A stretch of DNA of 64,000 nucleotides from positions 1-64,000 of the forward strand of contig NZ_JAGJEG010000017.1 in the NCBI RefSeq assembly GCF_018100905.1, read 5' to 3'. The notes beneath the pieces are model-generated. The model saw nothing but the letters and a program-made list of their open reading frames with translations, did no database searches and was not told where the DNA came from. Below, piece by piece: positions 56,554 to 64,000 of this stretch. The DNA is from Pseudoalteromonas sp. MMG010. GTDB taxonomy: Bacteria; Pseudomonadota; Gammaproteobacteria; Enterobacterales; Alteromonadaceae. The position numbers and the translations under genes are program-made. The first letter of the stretch is position 1; each line of letters starts with the position of its first letter.

Positions 56554-57327
56554 ATGGCAAGTCTAACCATTAGCTTAGTACAGAGCTCGCTGCATTGGCT
56601 TGATAAAACAGCGAACTTAACCATGTTTGAACGCCAATTAGAGGCGATGAATTGTCACACTGATTTAATTGTCTTACCAGAAACTTTTGCCACGGGGTTC
56701 GCTATTAATTGTGATTGTGCGGAACCCGAACAGGGCGGTGTGCTTAAATGGATGAAAGCACAAGCGAGCAAGCACTGTGCTGTTATCGCTGGCTCTGTGT
56801 TGGTTGCACAAGGAAATAAAAAAGCCAATCGCTTTTACTGGGTGAAACCCAATGGGGAAGTGATGTTTTATGATAAACGCCACTTATTTCGTTTGGGTTG
56901 TGAGGGGGATCATGTGGTCGCAGGACAAGCGCGTAAAATATTTACCTTAAATGGTTTTAATTTAATTCCACAGGTATGTTACGACCTACGTTTTCCGGTG
57001 TTTCAACGTAACCAAAATGATTACGATATTATGCTAAATGTAGCTAATTGGCCTGCCGCCCGCCGTCATATTTGGGATACATTATTACAAGCACGTGCGA
57101 TAGAAAACCAATGTTATGTGGTGGGTGTTAATAGAGTCGGTCATGATGGTAATAAAGTCGCACATAACGGCGGCAGTGCCATTTATGACTTTAATGGTGA
57201 AACACTAGCTGAAGCGGCTGATAATAAAGAAGAAATAGTAACCTTTACTTTAGAAAAAACGTTATTAGAAAAATTTAAAACGGGGTTTCCAATTTACTTA
57301 GATGCAGATAATTTTAGCTTAAGTTAG
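56554..57327 (+). CDS. yafV: Omega-amidase (YafV/Nit2-like carbon-nitrogen hydrolase)
   Basis: 257 residues. The nitrilase triad is Glu in LPETFATGF (about 42), Lys in YDKRHLFRLG and Cys in QVCYDLRFPVF. It is close to E. coli YafV, which hydrolyses alpha-ketoglutaramate, a repair step after glutamine transamination. Cytosolic. Lies between the glutamate-synthase-like gene and manC with short gaps; a link to glutamate metabolism is possible but unproven. Confidence 0.92.
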   Translation: MASLTISLVQSSLHWLDKTANLTMFERQLEAMNCHTDLIVLPETFATGFAINCDCAEPEQGGVLKWMKAQASKHCAVIAGSVLVAQGNKKANRFYWVKPNGEVMFYDKRHLFRLGCEGDHVVAGQARKIFTLNGFNLIPQVCYDLRFPVFQRNQNDYDIMLNVANWPAARRHIWDTLLQARAIENQCYVVGVNRVGHDGNKVAHNGGSAIYDFNGETLAEAADNKEEIVTFTLEKTLLEKFKTGFPIYLDADNFSLS

Positions 57328-57380
57328 CACCTAGCAATTTTACTGCTAAAATAGCGGCTGATATTTTTGTTGGTGGCTTT

Positions 57381-58796
57381 ATGAATCCCTTAATTACTCC
57401 TGTTATTTTAGCTGGCGGCATTGGTACGCGGTTATGGCCACTTTCGCGCCAAGCAATGCCTAAGCAATTTCTACCTTTGCTTGATAATAAGCACTCACTA
57501 TTGCAAAGCACACTAGGTAGGGTTAGTTCTACTATTTTTAATAAGCCAATTTTAGTGTGTAATGAGCAGCATCGTTTTATTGCCAAAGAGCAATCAAGAC
57601 AAGCCGATCCCCAAGCATTAATTCTTGAACCAAAAGGTAGAAATACAGCTCCAGCTATAGCATTAGCTGCACATTATGCACTTAGTCAAGGGCAGGATGA
57701 TCCCTTGCTAGTCATGCCTGCTGATCACCATATTGAAAACTTTGATGTGCTAAATAACCAGCTCGATAGTGCAATTAAATTAGCTAAACAAGGAAAAATA
57801 GTTACTTTTTCTGTGCCTCCTACATCCCCCCATACGGGGTTTGGGTATATTAAACAAGGAGATGAAATTGCTGATACTCGTTGTTTTGAAGTATTAGCAT
57901 TTGAAGAAAAACCAAATTTATCAAAAGCTCAAGCGTATTTATCACAAGGTGGCTATAGCTGGAACAGTGGGTTATTTTTATTTACGCCAAGTGTTTATTT
58001 AAAGGAACTGGAACGTTTTGCACCTAAAATAGCAGCCAGTGTGGCTGCATCAGCACACTTTAGCAATGATTTAGGATTTACACGCCCTTGCGTTAAGGCG
58101 CTCGAGAACTGTCCAAGTGATTCAATTGATTATGCCATTTTAGAGCGCAGCAATAATGTTGTGGTTATGCCTGTTGAACTTATTTGGAATGATGTGGGTA
58201 GTTTTTCAGCTTTGTGTGCGTTAAGTACTAAAGACGCTGATGACAATAATATTCATCGCAACTATGTGGCACAAGATAGTAGTAATAATTTAGTGATGAG
58301 TGAAGATGATCACACGGTTGCAACTTTAGGTGTGAGTAATTTAGCGGTTATACATACCCATGATGCGACATTCGTCGCTGATAAAAACCAACTTGATAAG
58401 TTACCTTTATTATTACAGCAGTTAGCTGTAGGGCACAGTGAGAAGTTAACGCATCACCAAGTCGTTTATAGGCCATGGGGGAGTTATCGAATTTTAGCTC
58501 AGAGTGAAGGCTTTAAAGTAAAGAAAATAACGGTCAATAGCGCAGCTAAACTTTCAACTCAGCGCCATCAATTTCGTGCTGAGCATTGGGTGGTTGTATC
58601 CGGGGTGGCAACGGTGAGTATTGATGGGCATGTAAGCCTGCTTAGAAAAGATCAGTCATGCTACATTGCCGCTAAACAAATACACAGCTTAGCTAACTAT
58701 CAATCCAGTGCCTTAATTGTAATTGAGATACAAACCGGAACCATTTTGGATGAAAGCGACATTGAACGTTTTGAAGACCAATACGGGCGCAGTTAA
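57381..58796 (+). CDS. manC: Bifunctional mannose-1-P guanylyltransferase/mannose-6-P isomerase
   Basis: 471 residues. The nucleotidyltransferase signature GGIGTRLWPLSRQAMPKQF is at the N-terminus, and FEEKPN is downstream. The C-terminal type II isomerase cupin has QRHQFRAEHWVVVSG, typical QxHxxRxEHW, with Phe where many members have His. Makes GDP-mannose for capsule or O-antigen sugars. No glycosyltransferase or wzx/wzy cluster is nearby, so it is an isolated copy. Confidence 0.93.
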   Translation: MNPLITPVILAGGIGTRLWPLSRQAMPKQFLPLLDNKHSLLQSTLGRVSSTIFNKPILVCNEQHRFIAKEQSRQADPQALILEPKGRNTAPAIALAAHYALSQGQDDPLLVMPADHHIENFDVLNNQLDSAIKLAKQGKIVTFSVPPTSPHTGFGYIKQGDEIADTRCFEVLAFEEKPNLSKAQAYLSQGGYSWNSGLFLFTPSVYLKELERFAPKIAASVAASAHFSNDLGFTRPCVKALENCPSDSIDYAILERSNNVVVMPVELIWNDVGSFSALCALSTKDADDNNIHRNYVAQDSSNNLVMSEDDHTVATLGVSNLAVIHTHDATFVADKNQLDKLPLLLQQLAVGHSEKLTHHQVVYRPWGSYRILAQSEGFKVKKITVNSAAKLSTQRHQFRAEHWVVVSGVATVSIDGHVSLLRKDQSCYIAAKQIHSLANYQSSALIVIEIQTGTILDESDIERFEDQYGRS

Positions 58797-58811
58797 ATAC
58801 CAAAATTGCAA

Positions 58812-60971
58812 TTATGGGGTTATCTGACTTCTTATAAACTTTAAATATTGCTCTAAGCTTAATTGCCACAGTTTAATCGTATCATTAAGCTGCTCAGTAA
58901 CCGTTTTGTTGTCTAACATACGTCGCTCTATTTTTTTTAGTGCTAAGCCATAGCGATTAAACCCAAGCTGTAATGCCGTACTTGCCTGACGGTGTAGTAA
59001 CTTAATGCATTGTTCTGGGTGATGAGTGGCTAACTCATTTATCTTTAATTGTTTTGAACGAGCGCATAATAAAAACTCATTATAAATAGAGGCTAGTTCA
59101 TCTTCGCTAAATGAACTCATTAAGGTTTCTGCGGCCGTTTCATCGTACAAGGTATCTACAAGTTCTGTTACTTGGTTTGCAGTTTGATTAATTTGAGAAT
59201 CGCTCAATGCTTGGCGCAGCTTTTCTTGCTTGATAGGCTTTCCTACAATATCTTGAATACCTAAAGCTAAATACTCTTTTACTTCATCTGGGCTTAAACT
59301 AGCCGTAAAGGCCAGTACGGGTGTGCGTTGATTTTTATGTTCGATACGTTTTAACTTTTTCAAAACCTCTTGACCGGTAAGATCAGGTAGGTTCATATCT
59401 AATAACACCACATCAAAATGATGTGACTGCATATACCCAATGGCACTTTTTCCATCGGACGCCAGTTTTATTTTATGTTCATCATTTGCCATAAATTCAA
59501 TGGCTATTTTTTGGTTTAACTCTAAATCTTCGACTAAAAGAACATTGAGTCCGGTGGCGTACTCGGTACTTTGGTGTCGTTGCTCTACTAAACTTAGCTC
59601 ACCGAGTGCCATATGCAGAGTAAAAGAAAATTGGCTTCCTTGATTTAATACACTTGAAATCTCTAATTTACTATTTAGTTTGTGTAATAATCGACTGGTT
59701 ATAGCCAGCCCCAAGCCTGTGCCGCCCTTTTCTTTACCGGCACTGCTTTGTACATAGGGTTCTGTTAGGTAAGCGATTTCATCATTTTCAATACCAGGAC
59801 CTGAATCAATAACAGATACCATGATGGTATGCTCTAAAGGTTTTTTAGCAACTAAATCTACTTGAATCTTTACACTACCTTGATCAGTAAACTTAATGGC
59901 GTTGCCGACTAAATTAATAATAATTTGTCTTAGTTTTTGTTGATCACAGTAATAACAAGCTTGATCGGGAATATGGCAAACAAGCTCAAATTTAAGCTGC
60001 TTTTGTTCAGCTAAGGGGCTCAGTAATAAGCATAAATTATTTAGCCAAGCTTTAAACTCAATATCTTCTTCATATAGCGCATCGTTACTTTGATCTAAAC
60101 TAGCGTAATCGAGCACCTTATCGACTAATAAGTTGAGTGATTCGGCCGAGTTTATAATTGCTTCACAATAGGCTTGATTGCGGGCATCGGTGCTTTGATT
60201 TAACACTAACTGAGCGCTGCCTAAAATACCATTCAGAGGGGTTCTTATCTCATGACTGATCGTTGAGAGAAATAAGCCTCTAATCTCGAGATCTTTTTGT
60301 GCTTTTTCAGTAAGTTGATTTAGCCGCTGCTCTCGCTGTTCATTACACAGTAAAGCAATTCCTGCAGCGTAAAACATAGGGGCGATAACACCATTAATGA
60401 ATAAAATACTATTAAACCAGTACTGATAACTAGGGGCATTTAAATCGGTGCTACTCATTAATAGCGTTCGGCTTAAAAAGCCCCCGGCTACTAAAAGTAA
60501 AATAGTAATATAAACAATACTTCCATTAGGGTATGGACGTCTTGCTAGCACAATAAACAAATAAAATAAAAAACAGGCCTCAATTAAATGTTGTATATCT
60601 GAGATATAAATACGTGCCCGGAAATTGGGGTTAATAAAAGTAAAGTAACCAATTCCAATCGCACTCACTAACGTGATTAATGCAACATACCTAAACCCTT
60701 TACCTTGATAATTTAAAAACTGACTCAGTGCATAGCAATGAATTAATGATGCGATAAAAATTAAGCTATGTGTAAAGCTATTAACTAATAGCGAATTAGC
60801 TGATGTGTAGCCACTATAGCTAACAACGGCAATCAATAGCGTGATTGGGTAGGTGATATATAGCAAAGTACCTGGGAGCTGCTTATTGGTACGCCACGTT
60901 AATGTACTTAATAGGGTCATTACTAATAAAGTCGCGATAGATACATAAAACAAAGTGGTTGAATCAAGCAT
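58812..60971 (-). CDS. Hybrid sensor histidine kinase: 7TM-HisKA-HATPase-REC-Hpt
   Basis: 719 residues. About seven N-terminal membrane helices (1-215), HisKA with [10 protein letters not shown] (His at about 239), HATPase with QIIINLVGNAIKF and GGTGLGLAI, REC with Asp in LLDMNLPD (about 524), and a C-terminal Hpt-like helix bundle with His at about 657 (LLHRQAST). The Hpt neighbourhood lacks the usual HxLKG motif, so its transfer role is uncertain. The cognate regulator is unknown. The LuxR-type gene on the same strand 190 bp upstream has its own terminator, so it is not simply co-transcribed. Confidence 0.9.
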   Translation of the reverse strand: MLDSTTLFYVSIATLLVMTLLSTLTWRTNKQLPGTLLYITYPITLLIAVVSYSGYTSANSLLVNSFTHSLIFIASLIHCYALSQFLNYQGKGFRYVALITLVSAIGIGYFTFINPNFRARIYISDIQHLIEACFLFYLFIVLARRPYPNGSIVYITILLLVAGGFLSRTLLMSSTDLNAPSYQYWFNSILFINGVIAPMFYAAGIALLCNEQREQRLNQLTEKAQKDLEIRGLFLSTISHEIRTPLNGILGSAQLVLNQSTDARNQAYCEAIINSAESLNLLVDKVLDYASLDQSNDALYEEDIEFKAWLNNLCLLLSPLAEQKQLKFELVCHIPDQACYYCDQQKLRQIIINLVGNAIKFTDQGSVKIQVDLVAKKPLEHTIMVSVIDSGPGIENDEIAYLTEPYVQSSAGKEKGGTGLGLAITSRLLHKLNSKLEISSVLNQGSQFSFTLHMALGELSLVEQRHQSTEYATGLNVLLVEDLELNQKIAIEFMANDEHKIKLASDGKSAIGYMQSHHFDVVLLDMNLPDLTGQEVLKKLKRIEHKNQRTPVLAFTASLSPDEVKEYLALGIQDIVGKPIKQEKLRQALSDSQINQTANQVTELVDTLYDETAAETLMSSFSEDELASIYNEFLLCARSKQLKINELATHHPEQCIKLLHRQASTALQLGFNRYGLALKKIERRMLDNKTVTEQLNDTIKLWQLSLEQYLKFIRSQITP

Positions 60972-61113
60972 TTGAAAAATCCAGAGCTGGGATGTGGGCT
61001 GTAATTTGCTTATATATACTTTAATTTACATCGATACTTTTAATTAATAAATACAATTATTTATGTTCATTCAAAGTATTTCAATAAAATGCGAAGCTTT
61101 TAGGTTAGATAAA

Positions 61114-61140
61114 AAAACAGACACATATGTGTCTGTTTTT
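61114..61140. terminator. Terminator of the LuxR-type gene
   Basis: AAAACAGACACATATGTGTCTGTTTT is an almost perfect palindrome with flanking A and T runs; it ends about 20 bp past the leftward gene's stop. Confidence 0.85.
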
Positions 61141-61160
61141 TACTTTAATAAAATACGTGA

Positions 61161-61817
61161 TTAGCGTATTTCATCGGGTATATTTTGTTGTGCCCAAGAA
61201 AGTAATTCAATGCGATTACGACACTTAGTTTTTCTAAAAGCACTATATAAATGTGTTTTAACTGTATGTGGACTAATGCTTAGTTCTTCTGCAATCTCTT
61301 TATTTTTAGAACCTTTACTCATTAATGAAATAATGGCTTTTTCGCGTTTAGTTAGCTTAACAGGCTCAATATCGCCCTCAGTCAGTTTATAAAGCGCATC
61401 TTTATTAAACTGCAGCATGCGATTTAATGCATTACACATAATGTCACGACGGTACCAAAGTTGGTCTTCCATTAATAAACGGATACCTTTCATTAGCACA
61501 TCGGCATTATCAGTCGTGTAAAACACACCACGAATACCACTAAGTAAAGCTCTGTTAGCAAACTCTGGGTTCTCGTCTAGATTAAAAAGAACAATATCGC
61601 ATTTGGTGCGTAAATTTACTAATTGCTCTTTAAGTTTGCCCCAAGCATCGTTGCTTGATGTTTCAATAAACAAAAGGCGAGTACCTTCAGGCACATCTAA
61701 AATGTTAGTACCGGTAGTGACATTTAATCCCTGCGTTTTTAGCAACGGCTCCAGTACATTAATACCAATTGTGTTTATTGGTTCTTGATCTAGTAACAAA
61801 AAGGCTGAACTGCTCAT
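61161..61817 (-). CDS. LuxR-type regulator of the VpsT/CsgD kind
   Basis: 218 residues. The N-terminal receiver-like domain lacks the phospho-acceptor pattern (LLFIETSSN where a D would sit). The C-terminal LuxR HTH is clear (LTKREKAIISLMSKGSKNKEIAEELSISPHTVKTH). Near the inter-domain helix LLMEDQLWYRRDIMC (about 114-128) VpsT-type proteins have W[F/L/M][T/S]R for c-di-GMP and CsgD has YF[T/S]Q; here it is WYRR, so binding is possible but altered. Regulator, probably of biofilm or matrix genes by family, not by evidence here. It is followed by its own terminator. Confidence 0.85.
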   Translation of the reverse strand: MSSSAFLLLDQEPINTIGINVLEPLLKTQGLNVTTGTNILDVPEGTRLLFIETSSNDAWGKLKEQLVNLRTKCDIVLFNLDENPEFANRALLSGIRGVFYTTDNADVLMKGIRLLMEDQLWYRRDIMCNALNRMLQFNKDALYKLTEGDIEPVKLTKREKAIISLMSKGSKNKEIAEELSISPHTVKTHLYSAFRKTKCRNRIELLSWAQQNIPDEIR

Positions 61818-62033
61818 GTTAATTTTCTCTTAATAAAGCTGACTAATTATAGTTTACCATGACCACCAGACCTTTTGTATTAGAAAGTGAGTTATCGTAC
61901 AAGTACACGCACTACCAGAAGGCAATCTAAAGTGTGAATGTTACTATTAAGTAACTTTTGTGGTCATTTATTTACAAATGTTATCATACTTTTATTTTAA
62001 AAGTTGTAACATTTATAGTTAAAAACAATGTTT

Positions 62034-62405
62034 TTAACTTTGTTCTTTTTTCGTGTTTTGATAAGGAGGCCATCCCATTTCGATGCCCGCGAGCATATGT
62101 AAATGAATATGGTAAACCGTTTGACCACCATGTTCATTGCAATTCATAACGACTCGATAACCATCTTGTGCAAACCCAAATTGTTTTGCTAGCTTAGCGG
62201 CAGTTACATACAACTCGCCAACTAAGTGTGAATTTGATGCATTAATATCATTTATTGTTGCTATTGCTATTTTGGGAATAATAAGTGCGTGAAAAGGCGC
62301 TTGAGGATTTATATCCTTAAATGCTAAGGTATTTTCGTCTTCGTAAATAATGTCGGCAGGTATCTGCTTACTAATTATTTTACTAAAGATAGTGTCATTA
62401 CTCAT
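62034..62405 (-). CDS. hinT: HIT-family nucleotide-binding protein (HinT-like)
   Basis: 123 residues with the histidine-triad motif HIHLHML (about 97-103) after NEHGGQTVY. Cytosolic purine phosphoramidase, removing AMP from lysyl and other amine conjugates. FSKIISKQIPADIIYEDE and FHALIIPK are also typical. Single gene. Confidence 0.95.
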   Translation of the reverse strand: MSNDTIFSKIISKQIPADIIYEDENTLAFKDINPQAPFHALIIPKIAIATINDINASNSHLVGELYVTAAKLAKQFGFAQDGYRVVMNCNEHGGQTVYHIHLHMLAGIEMGWPPYQNTKKEQS

Positions 62406-62491
62406 ATGTTGTCTCGGGCATTATTAAATTATGTTCACTAATGACAAAAATCAGTGTACGTGTCAAACCTAATTAAGTGAAAGGAGCAAAA

Positions 62492-63082
62492 ATGCGTAAA
62501 CCAATGTTAATGGCGAGTTTGTTATTATTAATCAATAGCACTGTGAGTATGGCAGAAACCATTTCATTTCCAGAAGAAATAATCCCATTACAAGTAGATA
62601 ACCGAGTGCTTGAGGGTTCTTTGTTTAGCGCTATTGAACAGGTTGAGTTAGCACCGGGGCAGTATCAATTAAAACTTAAATATAGTGATTTATACGAAGA
62701 TGGTTTTGATAGTCATGCCGTGGTTGAATCGAAACCATTTTGGGTAAATGTAACCATTGAAGCTGAGAAGGATTATACCTTAGCGTTTAATCGCGCTAAC
62801 AATGTTGTTGCCGCTAAAGTGTTTGCCGAATCTCCCAACGTTAGTTTAAAAGAAAACGCGAGTGCTATTTCAACACCCCTTACGGTATTAGCAGATGTGG
62901 GTATGGTTTTAGAGAGAAAAAGTGCATTAACAGTGCAGTCGAAACAATTAAATACAGTTACCGATTCACCAGCGTCAATGGGAGAGCTACAAGCTCCAAA
63001 CGCTTCAGAGATGCTAGATTTTTGGTGGCAGCAGGCAAGTGTTGAACAGCGTAATGATTTTATTAAAAAGGTTACAAAATAG
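62492..63082 (+). CDS. DUF2057 family periplasmic protein
   Basis: 196 residues from ATG 62492, whose ribosome site is AAAGGAG; the GTG at 62477 is inside this site and unlikely. Signal peptide (LLLLINSTVSMA). The sequence has the DUF2057 pattern: LQVDNRVLEGSLFS, a beta-rich core and KPFWVNVTI. Periplasmic. E. coli YccT (CsgI) of this family inhibits curli formation; whether that holds here is unknown. Terminator just past the stop. Confidence 0.85.
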   Translation: MRKPMLMASLLLLINSTVSMAETISFPEEIIPLQVDNRVLEGSLFSAIEQVELAPGQYQLKLKYSDLYEDGFDSHAVVESKPFWVNVTIEAEKDYTLAFNRANNVVAAKVFAESPNVSLKENASAISTPLTVLADVGMVLERKSALTVQSKQLNTVTDSPASMGELQAPNASEMLDFWWQQASVEQRNDFIKKVTK

Positions 63083-63094
63083 TATATTGCAATT

Positions 63095-63120
63095 AAACAG
63101 GGCCAAATATGGCCCTGTTT
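63095..63120 (+). terminator. Terminator between the DUF2057 and peptidase genes
   Basis: AAACAGGGCC (63095-63104) pairs with GGCCCTGTTT (63111-63120), loop AAATAT, with T-rich sequence after it. Serves both convergent genes. Confidence 0.85.
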
Positions 63121-63130
63121 ATTATTTGTT

Positions 63131-64000
63131 TTATTTAAATAAGGCGTCTACGGTTCCTTGTGCAAGTGGGTGATAACCCGGACGTGCTTTAAGGTATACC
63201 TTATGAGCCCATTCTTTTTTACCATTTTGAATAAGCGCTTTGTATAACGGGACAATTAGTTTTCGACGACCAATGCCTGATAAGTGTTCATCTAAAGCGG
63301 GATATATTGGCTGATATCCATTACCTACGGCTAGCATAAACCAAGCAAATGCACGTTCATCATTCGTTGACTGAGTTAAATTAAACTCATTATCTAATTC
63401 GGTCATTTTACTGATACTTAAATCACGAGGGAGGTTATTTAAAAAGTGTAACCACTCGTGCACTGTCCAATTAGCTGTTGGTAATTGCGCGGCTGTGGTG
63501 CTTCCTTTTAACCATGCGGCGGTCACAGTATCTACTTTATCAAATGCATCTGAAGTTGGGTTCGGTGCATCACTGGGTAAGCCCGGTTCAAAAATCCACT
63601 CGTTTACTTTATCCATGCTAACAATGCCTGGGTACTTTTCAATTAAGTTTGCTTTTAAATAAGTTACAAACTCTGCTGTAGTAAGCGATTTAAATGAAAA
63701 TTCTTTAAAGTATGCTTTTACAAATGAATCGAATTTATCACGACCATATTTTTCTTCGAGGTAGATTAAAAATAGTTGGCCCTTAGTGTATGGTACTGAG
63801 CTAAATGCATCGTCTGGATCGCGGCCGTTTAATTTTAGGTTTAAACGTGTATCGGGTGCATCAATGGTTTTAAGTTGTGCGCGAAGACCGGCTGAGTCTA
63901 GCGCTTGCTCCATAACCGCACGGTCGCGACCAAACACTTCTTCCATAATGCGGTTTTCAACGTATGAGGTAAACCCTTCGTTTAACCATAAATCTTCCCA
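63131..64000 (-). CDS. M1-family aminopeptidase, C-terminal part (5' end outside the window)
   Basis: Open to the right edge; 290 residues visible. The visible start, WLNEGFTSYVENRIMEEVFG, has the third zinc ligand Glu (NEGF) of M1 aminopeptidases of the leukotriene A4 hydrolase type. The following helical domain (KGQLFLIYLEEKYG, a KxxxFLxxLE pattern) and the C-terminal ARM-like helices fit that family. The HExxH motif and signal peptide lie beyond the window. Removes N-terminal residues from peptides, perhaps outside the cytosol. A truncated view, not a broken gene. Confidence 0.88.
   Translation of the reverse strand, partial: WEDLWLNEGFTSYVENRIMEEVFGRDRAVMEQALDSAGLRAQLKTIDAPDTRLNLKLNGRDPDDAFSSVPYTKGQLFLIYLEEKYGRDKFDSFVKAYFKEFSFKSLTTAEFVTYLKANLIEKYPGIVSMDKVNEWIFEPGLPSDAPNPTSDAFDKVDTVTAAWLKGSTTAAQLPTANWTVHEWLHFLNNLPRDLSISKMTELDNEFNLTQSTNDERAFAWFMLAVGNGYQPIYPALDEHLSGIGRRKLIVPLYKALIQNGKKEWAHKVYLKARPGYHPLAQGTVDALFK

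Overview
The window looks like chromosomal DNA of a marine gammaproteobacterium of the Alteromonadales, most likely Pseudoalteromonas. The grounds are an AT-rich sequence with protein families typical of the group: a large TonB-dependent receptor, oligopeptidase B, an ExeM-type nuclease with a GlyGly-CTERM-like tail, a second standalone EF-G, YggN/DUF2884, opgGH and a ubiE-ubiJ-ubiB-tatABC-tatD-hemB block. The genus is inferred from recalled family likeness, not from a search. No prophage, insertion sequence, integron or CRISPR array is visible, so this is mostly core genome.

Layout. 1-435: three degenerate copies of a 150-160 bp tandem repeat, probably continuing to the left. 608-7023: an RhlE-type helicase, a small membrane protein, two paralogous lipoproteins, a Fur-box-controlled FagA-like/fumC pair, a DUF938 methyltransferase and a DUF482 protein. 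7091-13200: a MASE1/CHASE hybrid kinase, a DUF4124-like protein, two tRNA-Ser genes with a good promoter and terminator, a very basic 46-aa micro-ORF, a 700-bp AT-rich gap, yggN and a small charged protein. 13249-24000: glutathione peroxidase, an araC-azlC-azlD operon, a cytochrome b561-like protein, an RND efflux adaptor and pump, oligopeptidase B, and a LytTR regulator with a degenerate receiver. 24158-33400: a TonB receptor divergent from that regulator, Dps, a small membrane protein behind a consensus FNR box, a lipase-like hydrolase, YaeQ, an EEP-family protein, an EamA transporter, a MAPEG protein and a YlqF-like GTPase.

33400-43000: an isolated EF-G gene with a strong-looking promoter, opgGH for periplasmic glucans, and a secreted nuclease. 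43089-51753 is a long co-oriented minus-strand block, read as ubiE, ubiJ, ubiB, tatA, tatB, tatC, a small exported protein, tatD, a 7TM diguanylate cyclase and hemB. It joins quinone and heme biosynthesis with twin-arginine export. 51834-64000: a degenerate GGDEF protein, a DUF885 lipoprotein, an FMN-binding glutamate-synthase-like protein, an omega-amidase, manC, a second hybrid kinase with Hpt, a VpsT/CsgD-like regulator, hinT, a DUF2057 protein, and the C-terminal part of an M1 aminopeptidase cut by the window edge.

No obvious new multi-gene system was found. The items most worth a second look are the acid-free cationic micro-ORF (11005-11145), the FNR-box small membrane protein (28027-28307), the palindrome and receiver-dead LytTR regulator beside the TonB receptor (23166-24158), the Fur-FagA-fumC arrangement, the twin lipoproteins, and the c-di-GMP-related proteins with altered active or binding motifs.
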